From the NCBI RefSeq assembly GCF_000969835.1, contig NZ_KQ033914.1, forward strand, positions 62,001 to 126,000: a DNA stretch of 64,000 nt, written 5' to 3'. Below, one piece after another: positions 17,767 through 26,563 of the stretch. Both the position numbers and the translations under genes were made by a program. This DNA comes from Parabacteroides goldsteinii DSM 19448 = WAL 12034. Its GTDB lineage: Bacteria > Bacteroidota > Bacteroidia > Bacteroidales > Tannerellaceae. The first letter of the stretch is position 1. The number at the start of each line of letters is the position of its first letter. Under the pieces are notes generated by a model. That model did no database searches. It was not told the DNA's origin and saw only the letters and a program-made list of their open reading frames with translations.

Positions 17767-18762
17767 TTAGTCTTTAAGCGGTTTTGAAGGAGCACTGGTC
17801 GGTTTGGCTATTGCTTCACGCATAGATGTATCGGCATCAATGTTCTTCATCTTATAATAATCCATGATACCCAGGTTTCCGGAGCGGAAGGCTTCTGCCA
17901 TTGCTTTCGGAACTTCTGCCTCTGCTTCGATCACTTTGGCGCGGGCTTCCTGAGCTTTTGCTTTCATTTCCTGTTCCAGGGCAACAGCCATTGCACGGCG
18001 TTCTTCGGCTTTAGCCTGGGCGATGTTCTTGTCGGCCTGTGCCTGGTCCATCTGAAGGAATGCACCGATATTCTTACCTATATCGATATCCGCGATATCG
18101 ATGGACAGGATTTCAAATGCCGTACCGGCATCAAGACCCTTACGGAGTACCAGCTTAGAGATTGAGTCCGGGTTTTCCAATACTGTTTTATGGCTTTCGG
18201 ACGAACCGATGGACGATACGATACCTTCACCGACACGGGCAAGGATAGTCTCTTCACCGGCGCCACCGACCAACTGTTTGATATTGGCACGAACGGTTAC
18301 ACGGGCTTTGGCAATCAGCTGGATACCATCTTTTGCAACGGCAGTTACAGGAGGAGTATCGATCACTTTCGGGTTAACCGACATCTGAACGGCTTCGAAT
18401 ACGTCACGGCCTGCCAAGTCGATAGCGGTTGCCATCTGGAAAGGCAGGTCTATGTTGGCTTTGGAGGCAGATACCAGTGCATGAACCACTTTCTCAACAT
18501 GTCCGCCTGCCAGATAGTGTGCTTCCAGTTCATCACGGGTCAGTGACTTCAGACCGGCTTTGTGTGCTTCGATCATGGCACGGGCGATAACATAAGGAGG
18601 TACATTACGGATACGCATCAAAAACAGCTGTATCAGCGAGATGTTTACACCCGATACTTTGGCCGAGATCCATAGCAGGAACGGCACATAGTAAAAGAAA
18701 ATTGCCAGCAGCAATACCGCTGCACCCAGTAGGATAAAAGGCAAATAATTCAATTCTTCCAT
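17767..18762 (-). CDS. floA: Flotillin-like protein FloA
   Basis: 331 residues, standard length. One N-terminal hydrophobic hairpin (about 8-45) is followed by the SPFH/UPF0365 domain and a Glu/Ala/Lys-rich coiled coil ([20 protein letters not shown]) near 235-290. FloA scaffolds membrane microdomains. The NfeD-like partner is encoded 10 bp upstream, as is usual for this pair. Confidence 0.95.
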   Translation of the reverse strand: MEELNYLPFILLGAAVLLLAIFFYYVPFLLWISAKVSGVNISLIQLFLMRIRNVPPYVIARAMIEAHKAGLKSLTRDELEAHYLAGGHVEKVVHALVSASKANIDLPFQMATAIDLAGRDVFEAVQMSVNPKVIDTPPVTAVAKDGIQLIAKARVTVRANIKQLVGGAGEETILARVGEGIVSSIGSSESHKTVLENPDSISKLVLRKGLDAGTAFEILSIDIADIDIGKNIGAFLQMDQAQADKNIAQAKAEERRAMAVALEQEMKAKAQEARAKVIEAEAEVPKAMAEAFRSGNLGIMDYYKMKNIDADTSMREAIAKPTSAPSKPLKD

Positions 18763-18772
18763 ATAAATTTAA

Positions 18773-19261
18773 TTAAGCGTGAATATCTGTTTGTTCTTTT
18801 CTCTTAACCAATACGTTATAACCGTCGACACGCAGTACTTCGACCGGCGTGTTTTCGTCTATCAATTCATCCATCGACTTCGCCTCGACGGTGATGCCCT
18901 TGATACGTGCTTTGCCGATAGGAGCAAGGCGTGAAAGGGTGATACCTTCGTCACCCGGTTCGATGCCCAGGTCACGGCTTGAAGTCAGTTTGGAGTCGAC
19001 ATCCGTTTTCAGGGCGACCTTGTTGAATGACCGGGCACGTAATAACCATACAAATGAGGCGGCAAAGGCTGTTAACGACAGGAACAATGTGATATGTCCG
19101 GCCGTTTCACCTACCGTATAGGCATAAATGACGCCTGATGCCGCGAAAAGAAATCCTCCGACACCGGCAATTGTTATTCCCGGCAAAAGGAATATTTCCA
19201 GCAGGATAAGCACGATGGCTACCAGCATCAAAAAGACAATAATGGTTATTTCCCAGATCAT
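18773..19261 (-). CDS. NfeD-family membrane protein (short form)
   Basis: 162 residues. Three or so membrane helices (about 5-95, starting ITIIVFLMLVAIVLILLEIF) precede a C-terminal OB-fold domain (about 100-155: GDEGITLSRLAPIGKARIKG, ENTPVEVLRVDGYNVLVK). Lacks the protease domain of long NfeD proteins. Expected to work with FloA. Confidence 0.9.
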   Translation of the reverse strand: MIWEITIIVFLMLVAIVLILLEIFLLPGITIAGVGGFLFAASGVIYAYTVGETAGHITLFLSLTAFAASFVWLLRARSFNKVALKTDVDSKLTSSRDLGIEPGDEGITLSRLAPIGKARIKGITVEAKSMDELIDENTPVEVLRVDGYNVLVKRKEQTDIHA

Positions 19262-19277
19262 AATAGTCGCGGTTGAA

Positions 19278-20717
19278 TTATCTGTTACTTTTTAAATAGT
19301 TTATCTCCGTATTACGAGCTTTCTTTTCCAACTCTTCAGGCTGGTCGAGCAGACTGTTCAATTGCTCTTCCGCTTCAAGAATTGCCGGTTTCAACTGTTC
19401 CTTCTTTGCACTGTTCCCGGAAGAATAGGAGGCTCTGAGGTCGGCCAGTTTATCATTCAGTTCTTTTATCTGTTTGTTCAGTGAGACAACTTTTCCATAG
19501 TAACTCTTTGCTTCCGGACTTTTGATATCGTCCAGTTTATAGTAAACCAGGCTGTTGTTTATCACGAACTCGAAATCTTTTTCGATTTTTGCTTCCCCGT
19601 AAGGTATTTCTTTATGGGCCAGTTCGACCAGATTGCTGTAGTCGCTTCCCGGTTTCCATGAGTCCTGAATGGATGTGATGGCGGCACGGGCACGTTTCAT
19701 TTCGATATCTTCACTTTCCACACGGCTGTGTTCATTGTTCGGGATGAACAGGTAAACGCATACTTTATCTTCGGGCTGGAAGCGGTCTGATACGAACCAT
19801 CCCAACTCCTTGGTTTCATCATACACCATCATATAATCATTGAACGGTGAGTTGAAAGGCATGCTTAACTGCTCCGGTGCCAGATAAGTATCGGAGTTGA
19901 TGTTGTAGCGTGTAACAAACAGGTCGTATCCTCCCAATGAACCGTTTCCTTTGGAGGCATAGTAGATGGTGACTCCATCAGACAGAACAAAAGGATAATT
20001 GTCGTCATCGTTGCTGTTGATATTCATCGGCAACTGTTTTTCATCCCCCCATTTGTCCATTAATCTGGATTGGGTGAAAAGGCAGTAGCGGTCGTTGTCT
20101 GTTGCATGGGCATAATAAATCTTGTCGCCCTTCTGGTTCATATAAACCGTTGAGGATACAGGTTCATTTGTCTGGAAGAAATCTTTGAAAGAAGTCAATG
20201 TGCCGCTTTCTTCGCTCAGTGTATAAGCTGCCAGAAAATCATCTTTGTCGACAACGATACTGTCTATAATCTGTACATCTTCCGTCTTTTCCATCATCCG
20301 GTGGGCGTTCTCAGCCAGACTGAGTTTTTCTTCGAATGCTTGTGTGTCCTGTTTCTTTTTAGTTAGCAGGTCGATGTACTCTTCCATCATTTCCGCCGCT
20401 TCATCAAAACGGTAGGTCTGATAATAAACATCCGACAGATAGCGATAAGCTTCCTGAACTTTGCGCTTGACTGCCACTTTCAGATGTTTTTCGGCACCGG
20501 CCAGATCTCCGGTCTCGTAACAACACACACCATACCAATGATTATAGGACGAGTTGCTGGGAGCTTGTTTCACCAGTTTCTCAAAGGCAGGTTTAGCTTC
20601 AGCGTATTGCCCTTCGTTGTATAGTTTTTTGGCCTGGTCCAGGCTCTGTGCCTGCAGGCTGCAGCAAAGAAATGTAATTCCAATTGTGTAAAACAGTTTT
20701 TTAGATAACCGGCTCAT
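19278..20717 (-). CDS. TPR and PD40 beta-propeller protein, secreted
   Basis: 479 residues. Signal peptide to about 23 (ITFLCCSLQAQ). TPR-like helices follow (about 25-115, KKLYNEGQYAEAKPAFEKLV). Residues about 180-345 hold WD40-like PD40 repeats (IYYASKGNGSLGGYDLFVTR is the clearest). The C-terminal 80 residues are a predicted coiled coil. This architecture is frequent among Bacteroidetes periplasmic proteins, sometimes joined to an OmpA domain, absent here. Own promoter box at 20749-20756. Confidence 0.8.
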   Translation of the reverse strand: MSRLSKKLFYTIGITFLCCSLQAQSLDQAKKLYNEGQYAEAKPAFEKLVKQAPSNSSYNHWYGVCCYETGDLAGAEKHLKVAVKRKVQEAYRYLSDVYYQTYRFDEAAEMMEEYIDLLTKKKQDTQAFEEKLSLAENAHRMMEKTEDVQIIDSIVVDKDDFLAAYTLSEESGTLTSFKDFFQTNEPVSSTVYMNQKGDKIYYAHATDNDRYCLFTQSRLMDKWGDEKQLPMNINSNDDDNYPFVLSDGVTIYYASKGNGSLGGYDLFVTRYNINSDTYLAPEQLSMPFNSPFNDYMMVYDETKELGWFVSDRFQPEDKVCVYLFIPNNEHSRVESEDIEMKRARAAITSIQDSWKPGSDYSNLVELAHKEIPYGEAKIEKDFEFVINNSLVYYKLDDIKSPEAKSYYGKVVSLNKQIKELNDKLADLRASYSSGNSAKKEQLKPAILEAEEQLNSLLDQPEELEKKARNTEINYLKSNR

Positions 20718-20748
20718 TGTCTCTTGTTATGATATAATTATACTGATT

Positions 20749-20756
20749 CAAAGATA
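20749..20756 (-). promoter_or_regulatory. -7 box for the TPR/PD40 gene
   Basis: TATCTTTG on the minus strand, 31 bp upstream of the ATG at 20717. Confidence 0.55.
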
Positions 20757-20798
20757 ATAATATTTTTAGTTAAGCGTACAATTCATTGGATAAATATC

Positions 20799-20806
20799 TA
20801 TTTTTG
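20799..20806 (+). promoter_or_regulatory. -7 box for the ttcA-like gene
   Basis: TATTTTTG, 19 bp upstream of the ATG at 20826. Confidence 0.5.
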
Positions 20807-20825
20807 TGCCCGATTTAGAGTAGAT

Positions 20826-21572
20826 ATGGCAAAGTTGACAGCAGAAGAACTCCTGTTCCGGAAAATAGAAGAGAAAGTGAAGAGGGCAATTTTCGAATAT
20901 AGCCTGATCGCCAATGGTGACCGCATCCTGATCGGATTGTCGGGTGGAAAGGATTCGCTTGCCCTTGTCGACCTGCTGGGACGCCGTTCAAAAATCTATA
21001 ATCCCCGCTTTGAAGTGGTCGTGGCGCATGTGGTGATGACGAATATTCCTTATTGCTCGGATGCGGAGTACCTGAAAAGCTGTGCCGATGAACACGGATT
21101 GCCGTTTATCATTCACGAAACGAGTTTCGACGCTTCTACCGATACACGTAAGTCTCCTTGTTTTCTTTGTTCCTGGACACGGCGAAAGGCCTTGTTTGAT
21201 ATAGCCAAGAAGCATAATTGCAATAAGATCGCCCTGGGGCATCATCAGGATGATATTATCGAAACATTACTGATGAATATAACCCATCAGGGGGCTTTCG
21301 GGACTATGCCTCCGCGGTTGAAGATGGATAAGTTCGATATGGAGATCATCCGTCCGATGTGCCTGGTTGAAGAAAAAGAACTGGTCCGTATTGCCGAATG
21401 GAAAGGGTATCGTAAACAAATAAAGAATTGTCCGTATGAGTCCGGTTCCAGCCGTTCGGATATGAAAGAGGTCCTGGCCCGGCTCGAAGCTATAAATCCG
21501 GAAGCACGTTACAGCATCTGGAACAGTATGTCGAATGTACAACAGGATTATCTTCCTCAAAAAAATAAATAA
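20826..21572 (+). CDS. ttcA: TtcA-family tRNA thiolation enzyme
   Basis: 248 residues. PP-loop SGGKDS near 38-43 binds ATP; CFLCSW carries a CxxC pair, and GHHQDDIIETLLMN is the family's second signature. TtcA adds sulfur to cytidine 32 of certain tRNAs using a 4Fe-4S cluster. The symbol is given by family; other TtcA-like branches act elsewhere in tRNA. Next gene starts 4 bp later. Confidence 0.85.
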   Translation: MAKLTAEELLFRKIEEKVKRAIFEYSLIANGDRILIGLSGGKDSLALVDLLGRRSKIYNPRFEVVVAHVVMTNIPYCSDAEYLKSCADEHGLPFIIHETSFDASTDTRKSPCFLCSWTRRKALFDIAKKHNCNKIALGHHQDDIIETLLMNITHQGAFGTMPPRLKMDKFDMEIIRPMCLVEEKELVRIAEWKGYRKQIKNCPYESGSSRSDMKEVLARLEAINPEARYSIWNSMSNVQQDYLPQKNK

Positions 21573-21575
21573 GTT

Positions 21576-21947
21576 ATGCAGGGTTTTTATACTATTCTGT
21601 TATTGGTCGTATCAAATATTTTTATGACATGTGCCTGGTACGGCCACCTGAAGATGAAACAGCAGTTCAGTTGGTTCGAACATTTGCCGTTGATCGGTGT
21701 GATCTTATTCAGCTGGTTTTTGGCTTTCTTCGAATATTGTTTTCAGGTACCGGCAAACCGTATGGGATTCAGGGAGAATGGCGGACCGTTCAATCTGATC
21801 CAATTGAAAGTAATACAGGAGGTTATTACGCTTGTCGTATTCGTGGCTTTCAGTGCGATTGCCTTTAAAGGGGAATCGTTTAAATGGAATCATGCATTGG
21901 CTTGCTTGCTTTTGGTAGCGGCGGTATACCTGGTATTTAAGAAGTAA
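21576..21947 (+). CDS. DMT-family small membrane protein (DUF486)
   Basis: 123 residues with four predicted membrane helices (start FYTILLLVVSNIFMTCAWYG; end ALACLLLVAAVYLVF). The motif NRMGFRENGGPFNLIQLKVI in the middle is typical of DUF486, a half-size drug/metabolite transporter relative. Substrate unknown. Probably co-transcribed with ttcA. Confidence 0.88.
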   Translation: MQGFYTILLLVVSNIFMTCAWYGHLKMKQQFSWFEHLPLIGVILFSWFLAFFEYCFQVPANRMGFRENGGPFNLIQLKVIQEVITLVVFVAFSAIAFKGESFKWNHALACLLLVAAVYLVFKK

Positions 21948-21961
21948 ATAAGTAATCGGCG

Positions 21962-22027
21962 TACAATGAACCCACCTCGGGGATTCATTCATTGGATGAA
22001 TGTATTTCTGAAGGTGGGTTCATTGTA
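21962..22027. repeat. Perfect 16-bp inverted repeat with nested hairpin
   Basis: TACAATGAACCCACCT (21962-21977) and AGGTGGGTTCATTGTA (22012-22027) are exact reverse complements. The 34-nt spacer contains ATTCAT (21983-21988) facing ATGAAT (21996-22001). It starts 15 bp after the DUF486 stop. No T-run follows on the plus strand, so a classical terminator is not certain. Confidence 0.75.
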
Positions 22028-22207
22028 TGGGGAAGGTTCTTTTTTGACTATTACTTTTACTATGTGGGTAGGGAGTTTTCCTGCCTTCTGAAGTTGGCGG
22101 AAAAGACTATTTCTGTATTCTTTACCGTTATTTTATTCATATTATAGTTGCTATTCCATTAAATGCAGCAAATATCAGTGAACCAGCTATGGGTTTAATT
22201 TTGAATT

Positions 22208-22701
22208 CAACTATCATACTATCATAATTTGATGTAATATGCGTATAATGAGTGTGTTATCCTATGATGGTTGTTGTTATTAACTATCATTTATCTATCA
22301 TGCAACGATCATATTTACATTGTTTTAACTAAACTATCGTTCCTGTATCTATTAAAAAGCCTCTATCCCAAGTCTTTTTTGCCGAAATATATAGACTTAT
22401 TTCATCGAAACAACTATTTATTGTTGTCAGGATGCCCGTTTTGTCCTGTTTGACACCCGGATGTTGACGATGCTCAGACCCGGGTGTTGGCAACCTTGAG
22501 ACCCGGGTCTCGAACAACATAAGTAATTACTTCCTTGAAAATAAACAATATACTTCAGCAAAAAAAGAAGCTTACACTGGACCTTTGGATAAGACTATGA
22601 TAGTTGCCTGATAGTTATATGATAGTTAATAACAACAACTGTCATAGGGTAATAATCTTGTAATTAGTGACTTATGATTTTAAATGATAGTATGATAGTT
22701 G
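22208..22701. repeat. Non-coding 494-bp element with 106-bp imperfect terminal inverted repeats (MITE-like)
   Basis: Left arm 22208-22313 and right arm 22596-22701 are each 106 bp and mutually inverted. The outer 18 bases (CAACTATCATACTATCAT) are identical, and about 50 of the inner 57 match. The arms are full of iterated CTATCAT words. The 282-bp core carries no credible gene but has three 23-bp-spaced ACCCGG units at its right side. It fills the space between two convergent genes. Together with 21962-22027 it accounts for most of the 796-bp gene-free stretch 21948-22743; 22028-22207 shows nothing I recognise. Confidence 0.7.
22455..22523. repeat. Three 23-bp tandem units beginning ACCCGG
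   Basis: Units start at 22455, 22478 and 22501, exactly 23 bp apart. The first two end in CTCAG or TTGAG and share GATGTTGRC- or GGTGTTGGC-like middles. Units 2 and 3 contain the palindrome ACCCGGGT. Inside the core of the inverted-repeat element. Confidence 0.65.
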
Positions 22702-22743
22702 GTTTGATAAATCGTTTGAAGAAGGCATTCCATCCTCAACATG

Positions 22744-23649
22744 CTATTGGTTTTTTATTATCCCATCCAGATACCGTAATATTTCTGTTTCTTCGTCCGG
22801 ATGAAACCATTTGATCTCTTCGTCCCGTTTAAACCAGGTCATTTGTTTGCGGGCATAGACACGGGAGTTGCGCCGTATTTTCTCTACGGCCAGGTCGAGC
22901 GGCCATTCTCCGTCGAAATAGTTGAACAGTTCTTTATAGCCGACCGTATTGAGGGAGTTCAGGTGGCGGAAAGGGTAGACTTTGCGTGCTTCTTCCAGCA
23001 GGCCGTCAGCCATCATCTGATCGACACGGCGGTTGATGCGGTCGCATAATTCTTCGCGGTCGCGTGTCAGTCCCACTTTGATGATTTTGAACGGGCGTTC
23101 TTTCTTTATATTGGTGCGGAAAGAAGAATAAGGCTTTCCCGTCATCCGGCATATCTCGACAGCATGGATTACCCGTTTGTAGTTCATCCGGTCTACTTCT
23201 TCATAATGGACAGGGTCGGATTCTTTTAACTCTTGTAGGATATTTTCCAGTCCTTCACGCTCGAACTGGGCGTAAATAGCCTCACGTATATCGGGGGTGA
23301 CGGTTGGAATATCGTCAATGCCTTTACATACGGCGTCGATGTACATCATGGAACCGCCTGTCATTACAACGGTTGGAGTGGTACGGTGGAGTGTTTCCAG
23401 GAGGGAGATTACGTCTTCTTCAAAGTTACTGGCGCTGTAATAATCGGTCAGGTCCAGTGTCCCGACCATATAATGTTTTACTCTTGCCATTTGTTCGGCG
23501 GTGGGGGCAGCCGTTCCGATAGGGAGGTCTTTATAGAGCTGACGGGAGTCGGAAGAAATAATAGGCGAACCGAAATGTTCTGCTACGCGCAGGCTCAGTT
23601 CGGTCTTTCCGACTCCTGTCGGCCCGAGTAATATGACAAGGGAGTTCAT
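22744..23649 (-). CDS. miaA: tRNA dimethylallyltransferase MiaA
   Basis: 301 residues from the ATG at 23649 (the frame also has a TTG one codon earlier). [11 protein letters not shown] is the P-loop near 8-18; [16 protein letters not shown] and the C-terminal [12 protein letters not shown] are MiaA signatures. Transfers a dimethylallyl group to N6 of A37 in tRNAs reading UNN codons. It starts 4 bp after the pRiA4b ORF-3-like gene and ends the lpxD-lpxC/fabZ-lpxA run. Confidence 0.96.
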   Translation of the reverse strand: MNSLVILLGPTGVGKTELSLRVAEHFGSPIISSDSRQLYKDLPIGTAAPTAEQMARVKHYMVGTLDLTDYYSASNFEEDVISLLETLHRTTPTVVMTGGSMMYIDAVCKGIDDIPTVTPDIREAIYAQFEREGLENILQELKESDPVHYEEVDRMNYKRVIHAVEICRMTGKPYSSFRTNIKKERPFKIIKVGLTRDREELCDRINRRVDQMMADGLLEEARKVYPFRHLNSLNTVGYKELFNYFDGEWPLDLAVEKIRRNSRVYARKQMTWFKRDEEIKWFHPDEETEILRYLDGIIKNQ

Positions 23650-23652
23650 CAA

Positions 23653-24213
23653 TTAAAAACGCTCGTCGTCGTACGGGTTTTCCATCGGTACGTCGCCTAA
23701 ACCTTCGAAACCGCCTTTGTCCAGTTCGTCGATGTCGTATTCTGAGTCACCGTAAAAGTCTTCGCCGATCTCTGTGCTTCCGTTTTTGGTTTCGAACTCA
23801 TCGAAGTCGATCGTCTGGGCAGGTGCGACACCTATTGATTTGCTGACGATTGCTTTATCGAGATCTTTACCCGGCTCTATTTCGCGGAGCTCCATGAAGA
23901 AAGCACGTTCGGTCATATAGTCGAAAACGAACATAAGTTTCTGGTGTTCGTCTTCAAGCAATTCTTCCAGACGAGTTTCAGCCATTATATAGTTATCCAC
24001 TTCCGAAGTGGTGTCCATTTCAACTAATGTAATTTCCGTATTTTTGCTCCAATCGTCGTCACAAATAAAGAAAGAGCACATCTGATCTTTCGTGTAGCCA
24101 ACCGACTCAAGGATGGCGTCGTGCAGATCAAGGAAAGTTGCTTCCGCATCAATCTTGATTTCGCGTTTGAAGTCATCTACTTCATCTGATAGAATGAGGA
24201 ATCTAAATACCAT
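23653..24213 (-). CDS. Plasmid pRiA4b ORF-3-like protein
   Basis: 186 residues from the ATG at 24213 (MVFRFLILSDEV); the longer frame to 24300 would translate the repeat hairpin. The N-terminal 130 residues match the pRiA4b ORF-3-like/IS1096 TnpR-like family (FLDLHDAILESVGYTKDQMC, FFICDDDWSKNTEITL). The C-terminus is very acidic (DFYGDSEYDIDELDKGG). Biochemical role unknown in any organism I know. Its own -7 box is at 24239-24246. Confidence 0.8.
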   Translation of the reverse strand: MVFRFLILSDEVDDFKREIKIDAEATFLDLHDAILESVGYTKDQMCSFFICDDDWSKNTEITLVEMDTTSEVDNYIMAETRLEELLEDEHQKLMFVFDYMTERAFFMELREIEPGKDLDKAIVSKSIGVAPAQTIDFDEFETKNGSTEIGEDFYGDSEYDIDELDKGGFEGLGDVPMENPYDDERF

Positions 24214-24238
24214 AGTCTTTTTAGTTTTTTGTTGGTTC

Positions 24239-24246
24239 AAAAGTAG
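24239..24246 (-). promoter_or_regulatory. -7 box for the pRiA4b ORF-3-like gene and miaA
   Basis: TACTTTTG on the minus strand, 25 bp upstream of the ATG at 24213, placed after the repeat hairpin that follows lpxA. Confidence 0.45.
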
Positions 24247-24255
24247 TAAAATAAA

Positions 24256-24364
24256 AATAATGTGCCAATAAAATAATATGCCAATATGCCAATATGCCAA
24301 TAAAAATACTATCTGTTGATATTTTCATTGGCGTATTGGCATATTGCCTGATTAGCACATTATT
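24256..24364. repeat. ATGCCAAT iterated repeat facing its inverted copy (hairpin after lpxA)
   Basis: Left arm 24256-24302 has three tandem ATGCCAAT-type units; right arm 24326-24364 (ATTGGCGTATTGGCATATTG...) is an imperfect reverse complement reaching AATAATGTGC at the outside. The outer end overlaps the lpxA stop codon. May terminate lpxA transcripts; no U-tract is obvious. Confidence 0.75.
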
Positions 24365-25148
24365 ATTCGTCGATCGAACCTCTTACGATACCGCGTTCGG
24401 AAGTCTTGATAAAGTTGAGTATCAAGTCTCTTTCTTCGCTGGCTTCGTATTCGGTCTCGATAGCCTTGATGGCTTCTGTATTATTCAGGCCACGGGTATA
24501 TAACGTACGGTAGATATCCTGTATCAGGAATACCTGCTGGTTGGTGAACCCACGGCGGCGCAATCCTACGATATTGATGCCACAGTAAACAATCGGGTCG
24601 CGGCCGATCAACGTATAAGGCGGAATATCTTTACCGATACGGGAGCCGCCCTGTACCATCACATGTTTCGATATGCGGGTAAACTGGTGAACCAGGCTGC
24701 CGCCGCTGACAATAGCAAAATCGTCAATCTCCACTTCTCCGGCTATCTGGGATGCGTTCCCGAGGATAATATGATCTTTCAGCACGCAATCGTGTGCGAT
24801 ATGGGAATATGCCATAATCAGGCAATCGCTTCCGACTATGGTCTTTCCCTTTGATGCTGTTCCCCGGTTGATCGTGACACACTCGCGGATTGTCGTATTT
24901 TTTCCGATTTCAGCGGTGGTCTGCTCTCCTTTGAACTTGAGATCCTGTGGAATACCGGCAATTACAGCTCCCGGGAAGATGGAACAGTTGTCTCCGATCC
25001 TTGCCCCGTCGAGAATGACTGCATGTGAATAAATATGACAATTGTCGCCTATTACTACATCCTTTTCAATCACTGCAAAAGGATCTATCGTTACATTCTG
25101 GCCGATCTTTGCTTCGGGATGAACGACTGCTAAAGGGGATTGATTCAT
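24363..25148 (-). CDS. lpxA: Acyl-ACP--UDP-N-acetylglucosamine O-acyltransferase LpxA
   Basis: 261 residues. Hexapeptide repeats run from about 8 to 180 (GQNVTIDPFAVIEKDVVIGD), forming a left-handed beta helix, and catalytic His falls in MAYSHIAHDC near 120-129. First step of lipid A synthesis. It follows lpxC/fabZ by 18 bp in the conserved Bacteroidetes order. Confidence 0.96.
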   Translation of the reverse strand: MNQSPLAVVHPEAKIGQNVTIDPFAVIEKDVVIGDNCHIYSHAVILDGARIGDNCSIFPGAVIAGIPQDLKFKGEQTTAEIGKNTTIRECVTINRGTASKGKTIVGSDCLIMAYSHIAHDCVLKDHIILGNASQIAGEVEIDDFAIVSGGSLVHQFTRISKHVMVQGGSRIGKDIPPYTLIGRDPIVYCGINIVGLRRRGFTNQQVFLIQDIYRTLYTRGLNNTEAIKAIETEYEASEERDLILNFIKTSERGIVRGSIDE

Positions 25149-25166
25149 TGCCTTCTTCTGTTATTA

Positions 25167-26552
25167 TTATTTGTTTTTAATGATCTGAGCCATAAATTCA
25201 GCTTCGCAAACCAGCTTATCGCCAACGAAGATATAACCTTTCATCGTAGAAATACCGCGGCGGATAGGAGCCAGCAGCTCCAGACGCAGGATCAGTGTAT
25301 CTCCCGGTACTACTTTCTGACGGAATTTCACGCCATCGATCTTCATGAAATAAGTTGAATAGCGTTCCGGTTCGTCTACTGAATTCAGAACGAGCAAACC
25401 TCCGGTCTGTGCCATCGCTTCAACCAGCAATACACCCGGTGTAACAGGTTCCTGCGGGAAGTGTCCGGTAAAGAACGGTTCGTTTGTCGTGATATTTTTT
25501 ATTCCGACGATATAGTTACCGCCTATTTCGATGATCTTGTCGACCAGCAGGAAGGGGTAACGGTGGGGAAGCAACTCGCGGATACGGTTGATGTCCATGA
25601 TCGGAGCTACGTTCGGATCGTAAATCGGAGCTTGTACTTCGTTTAATTTGATGTCCTTGCGGATCATGCGGGCCAACTGGTTGTTGATCTTATGTCCGGG
25701 GCGGGTTGCGATGATGCGTCCGCGGATAGGCTTACCGATCAGTGCCAGGTCGCCCAGTACGTCAATCAGTTTATGGCGTGCCGGTTCGTTGTCGAATACC
25801 AGCGGTTTGTTGTTGATGTAACCCAGGTCGCATACGTCTTTGTGGGGTATGCCGACTTCATCTGCCAGTTTATCAAGTGTTTCCTGCGGCATTTTCTGGT
25901 CGTAGATAACGATTGCATTGTCAAGGTCACCGCCTTTGATCAGATTGTTCTGGCGGAGCATTTCTACTTCGCGAACGAATACAAATGTACGGGAAGCGGC
26001 AATTTCTTCGGGAAACTCGCTCAGATCGTTCATAGTGGCGAACTGATTGGATAAAACGGGCGAATCGAAGGAGATCAGCACATTCACACTGAACTTCTCG
26101 TCTGGGAGGATGATCAGTGAAGAACCTGTTTCTTCGTCTTTTACTTCGATCTTATGTTTTACGATGTAAAAATCTTTCGGAGCGTTCTGTTCAACGATTC
26201 CTGCTTTCCGGATCTCTTCAGAGAAGAAACGTGAGCTACCGTCCAGAATCGGAAACTCGGGAGCGTTCACTTCAATCAGGCAGTTGTCGATTTCGTAGGC
26301 ATATAATGCTGCCATTGCGTGTTCAACTGTGCTGATCTGGATGCCGTTTTTTGATAAAACGGTACCTCTTTGTGTACTGGCTACGTTTTCTGCCAACGCA
26401 TCAATAACAGGTTGTCCTTCCAGGTCAACACGTTTAATTTTGTATCCGTGGTTTTCCGGTGCCGGATTGAACGTGATCTGTATGTCCAGTCCGGTATGCA
26501 AGCCTTTACCTTGCATCGAGAAACTCTTGGCTAGCGTCTTTTGTTTCTGCAT
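25167..26552 (-). CDS. lpxC-fabZ: Bifunctional LpxC deacetylase / FabZ 3-hydroxyacyl-ACP dehydratase
   Basis: 461 residues. Residues 1-305 are LpxC: VEHAMAALYAYEIDN contains a zinc-ligand His and RHKLIDVLGDLALIG the HxxxD zinc site. Residues about 315-460 are FabZ: LLPHRYPFLLVD, then EPFFTGHFPQEPVTPG with the catalytic His and LVEAMAQTGG with the catalytic Glu. The fusion links committed lipid A deacetylation with fatty-acid dehydration and is characteristic of Bacteroidetes. 11 bp after lpxD. Confidence 0.97.
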   Translation of the reverse strand: MQKQKTLAKSFSMQGKGLHTGLDIQITFNPAPENHGYKIKRVDLEGQPVIDALAENVASTQRGTVLSKNGIQISTVEHAMAALYAYEIDNCLIEVNAPEFPILDGSSRFFSEEIRKAGIVEQNAPKDFYIVKHKIEVKDEETGSSLIILPDEKFSVNVLISFDSPVLSNQFATMNDLSEFPEEIAASRTFVFVREVEMLRQNNLIKGGDLDNAIVIYDQKMPQETLDKLADEVGIPHKDVCDLGYINNKPLVFDNEPARHKLIDVLGDLALIGKPIRGRIIATRPGHKINNQLARMIRKDIKLNEVQAPIYDPNVAPIMDINRIRELLPHRYPFLLVDKIIEIGGNYIVGIKNITTNEPFFTGHFPQEPVTPGVLLVEAMAQTGGLLVLNSVDEPERYSTYFMKIDGVKFRQKVVPGDTLILRLELLAPIRRGISTMKGYIFVGDKLVCEAEFMAQIIKNK

Positions 26553-26563
26553 ACGTATATTAA

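Noticed and set aside
22208..22701. Invertible promoter switch flanked by inverted repeats
   Set aside because: Both flanking genes point toward the element and end there, so inversion would not place a promoter in front of either.
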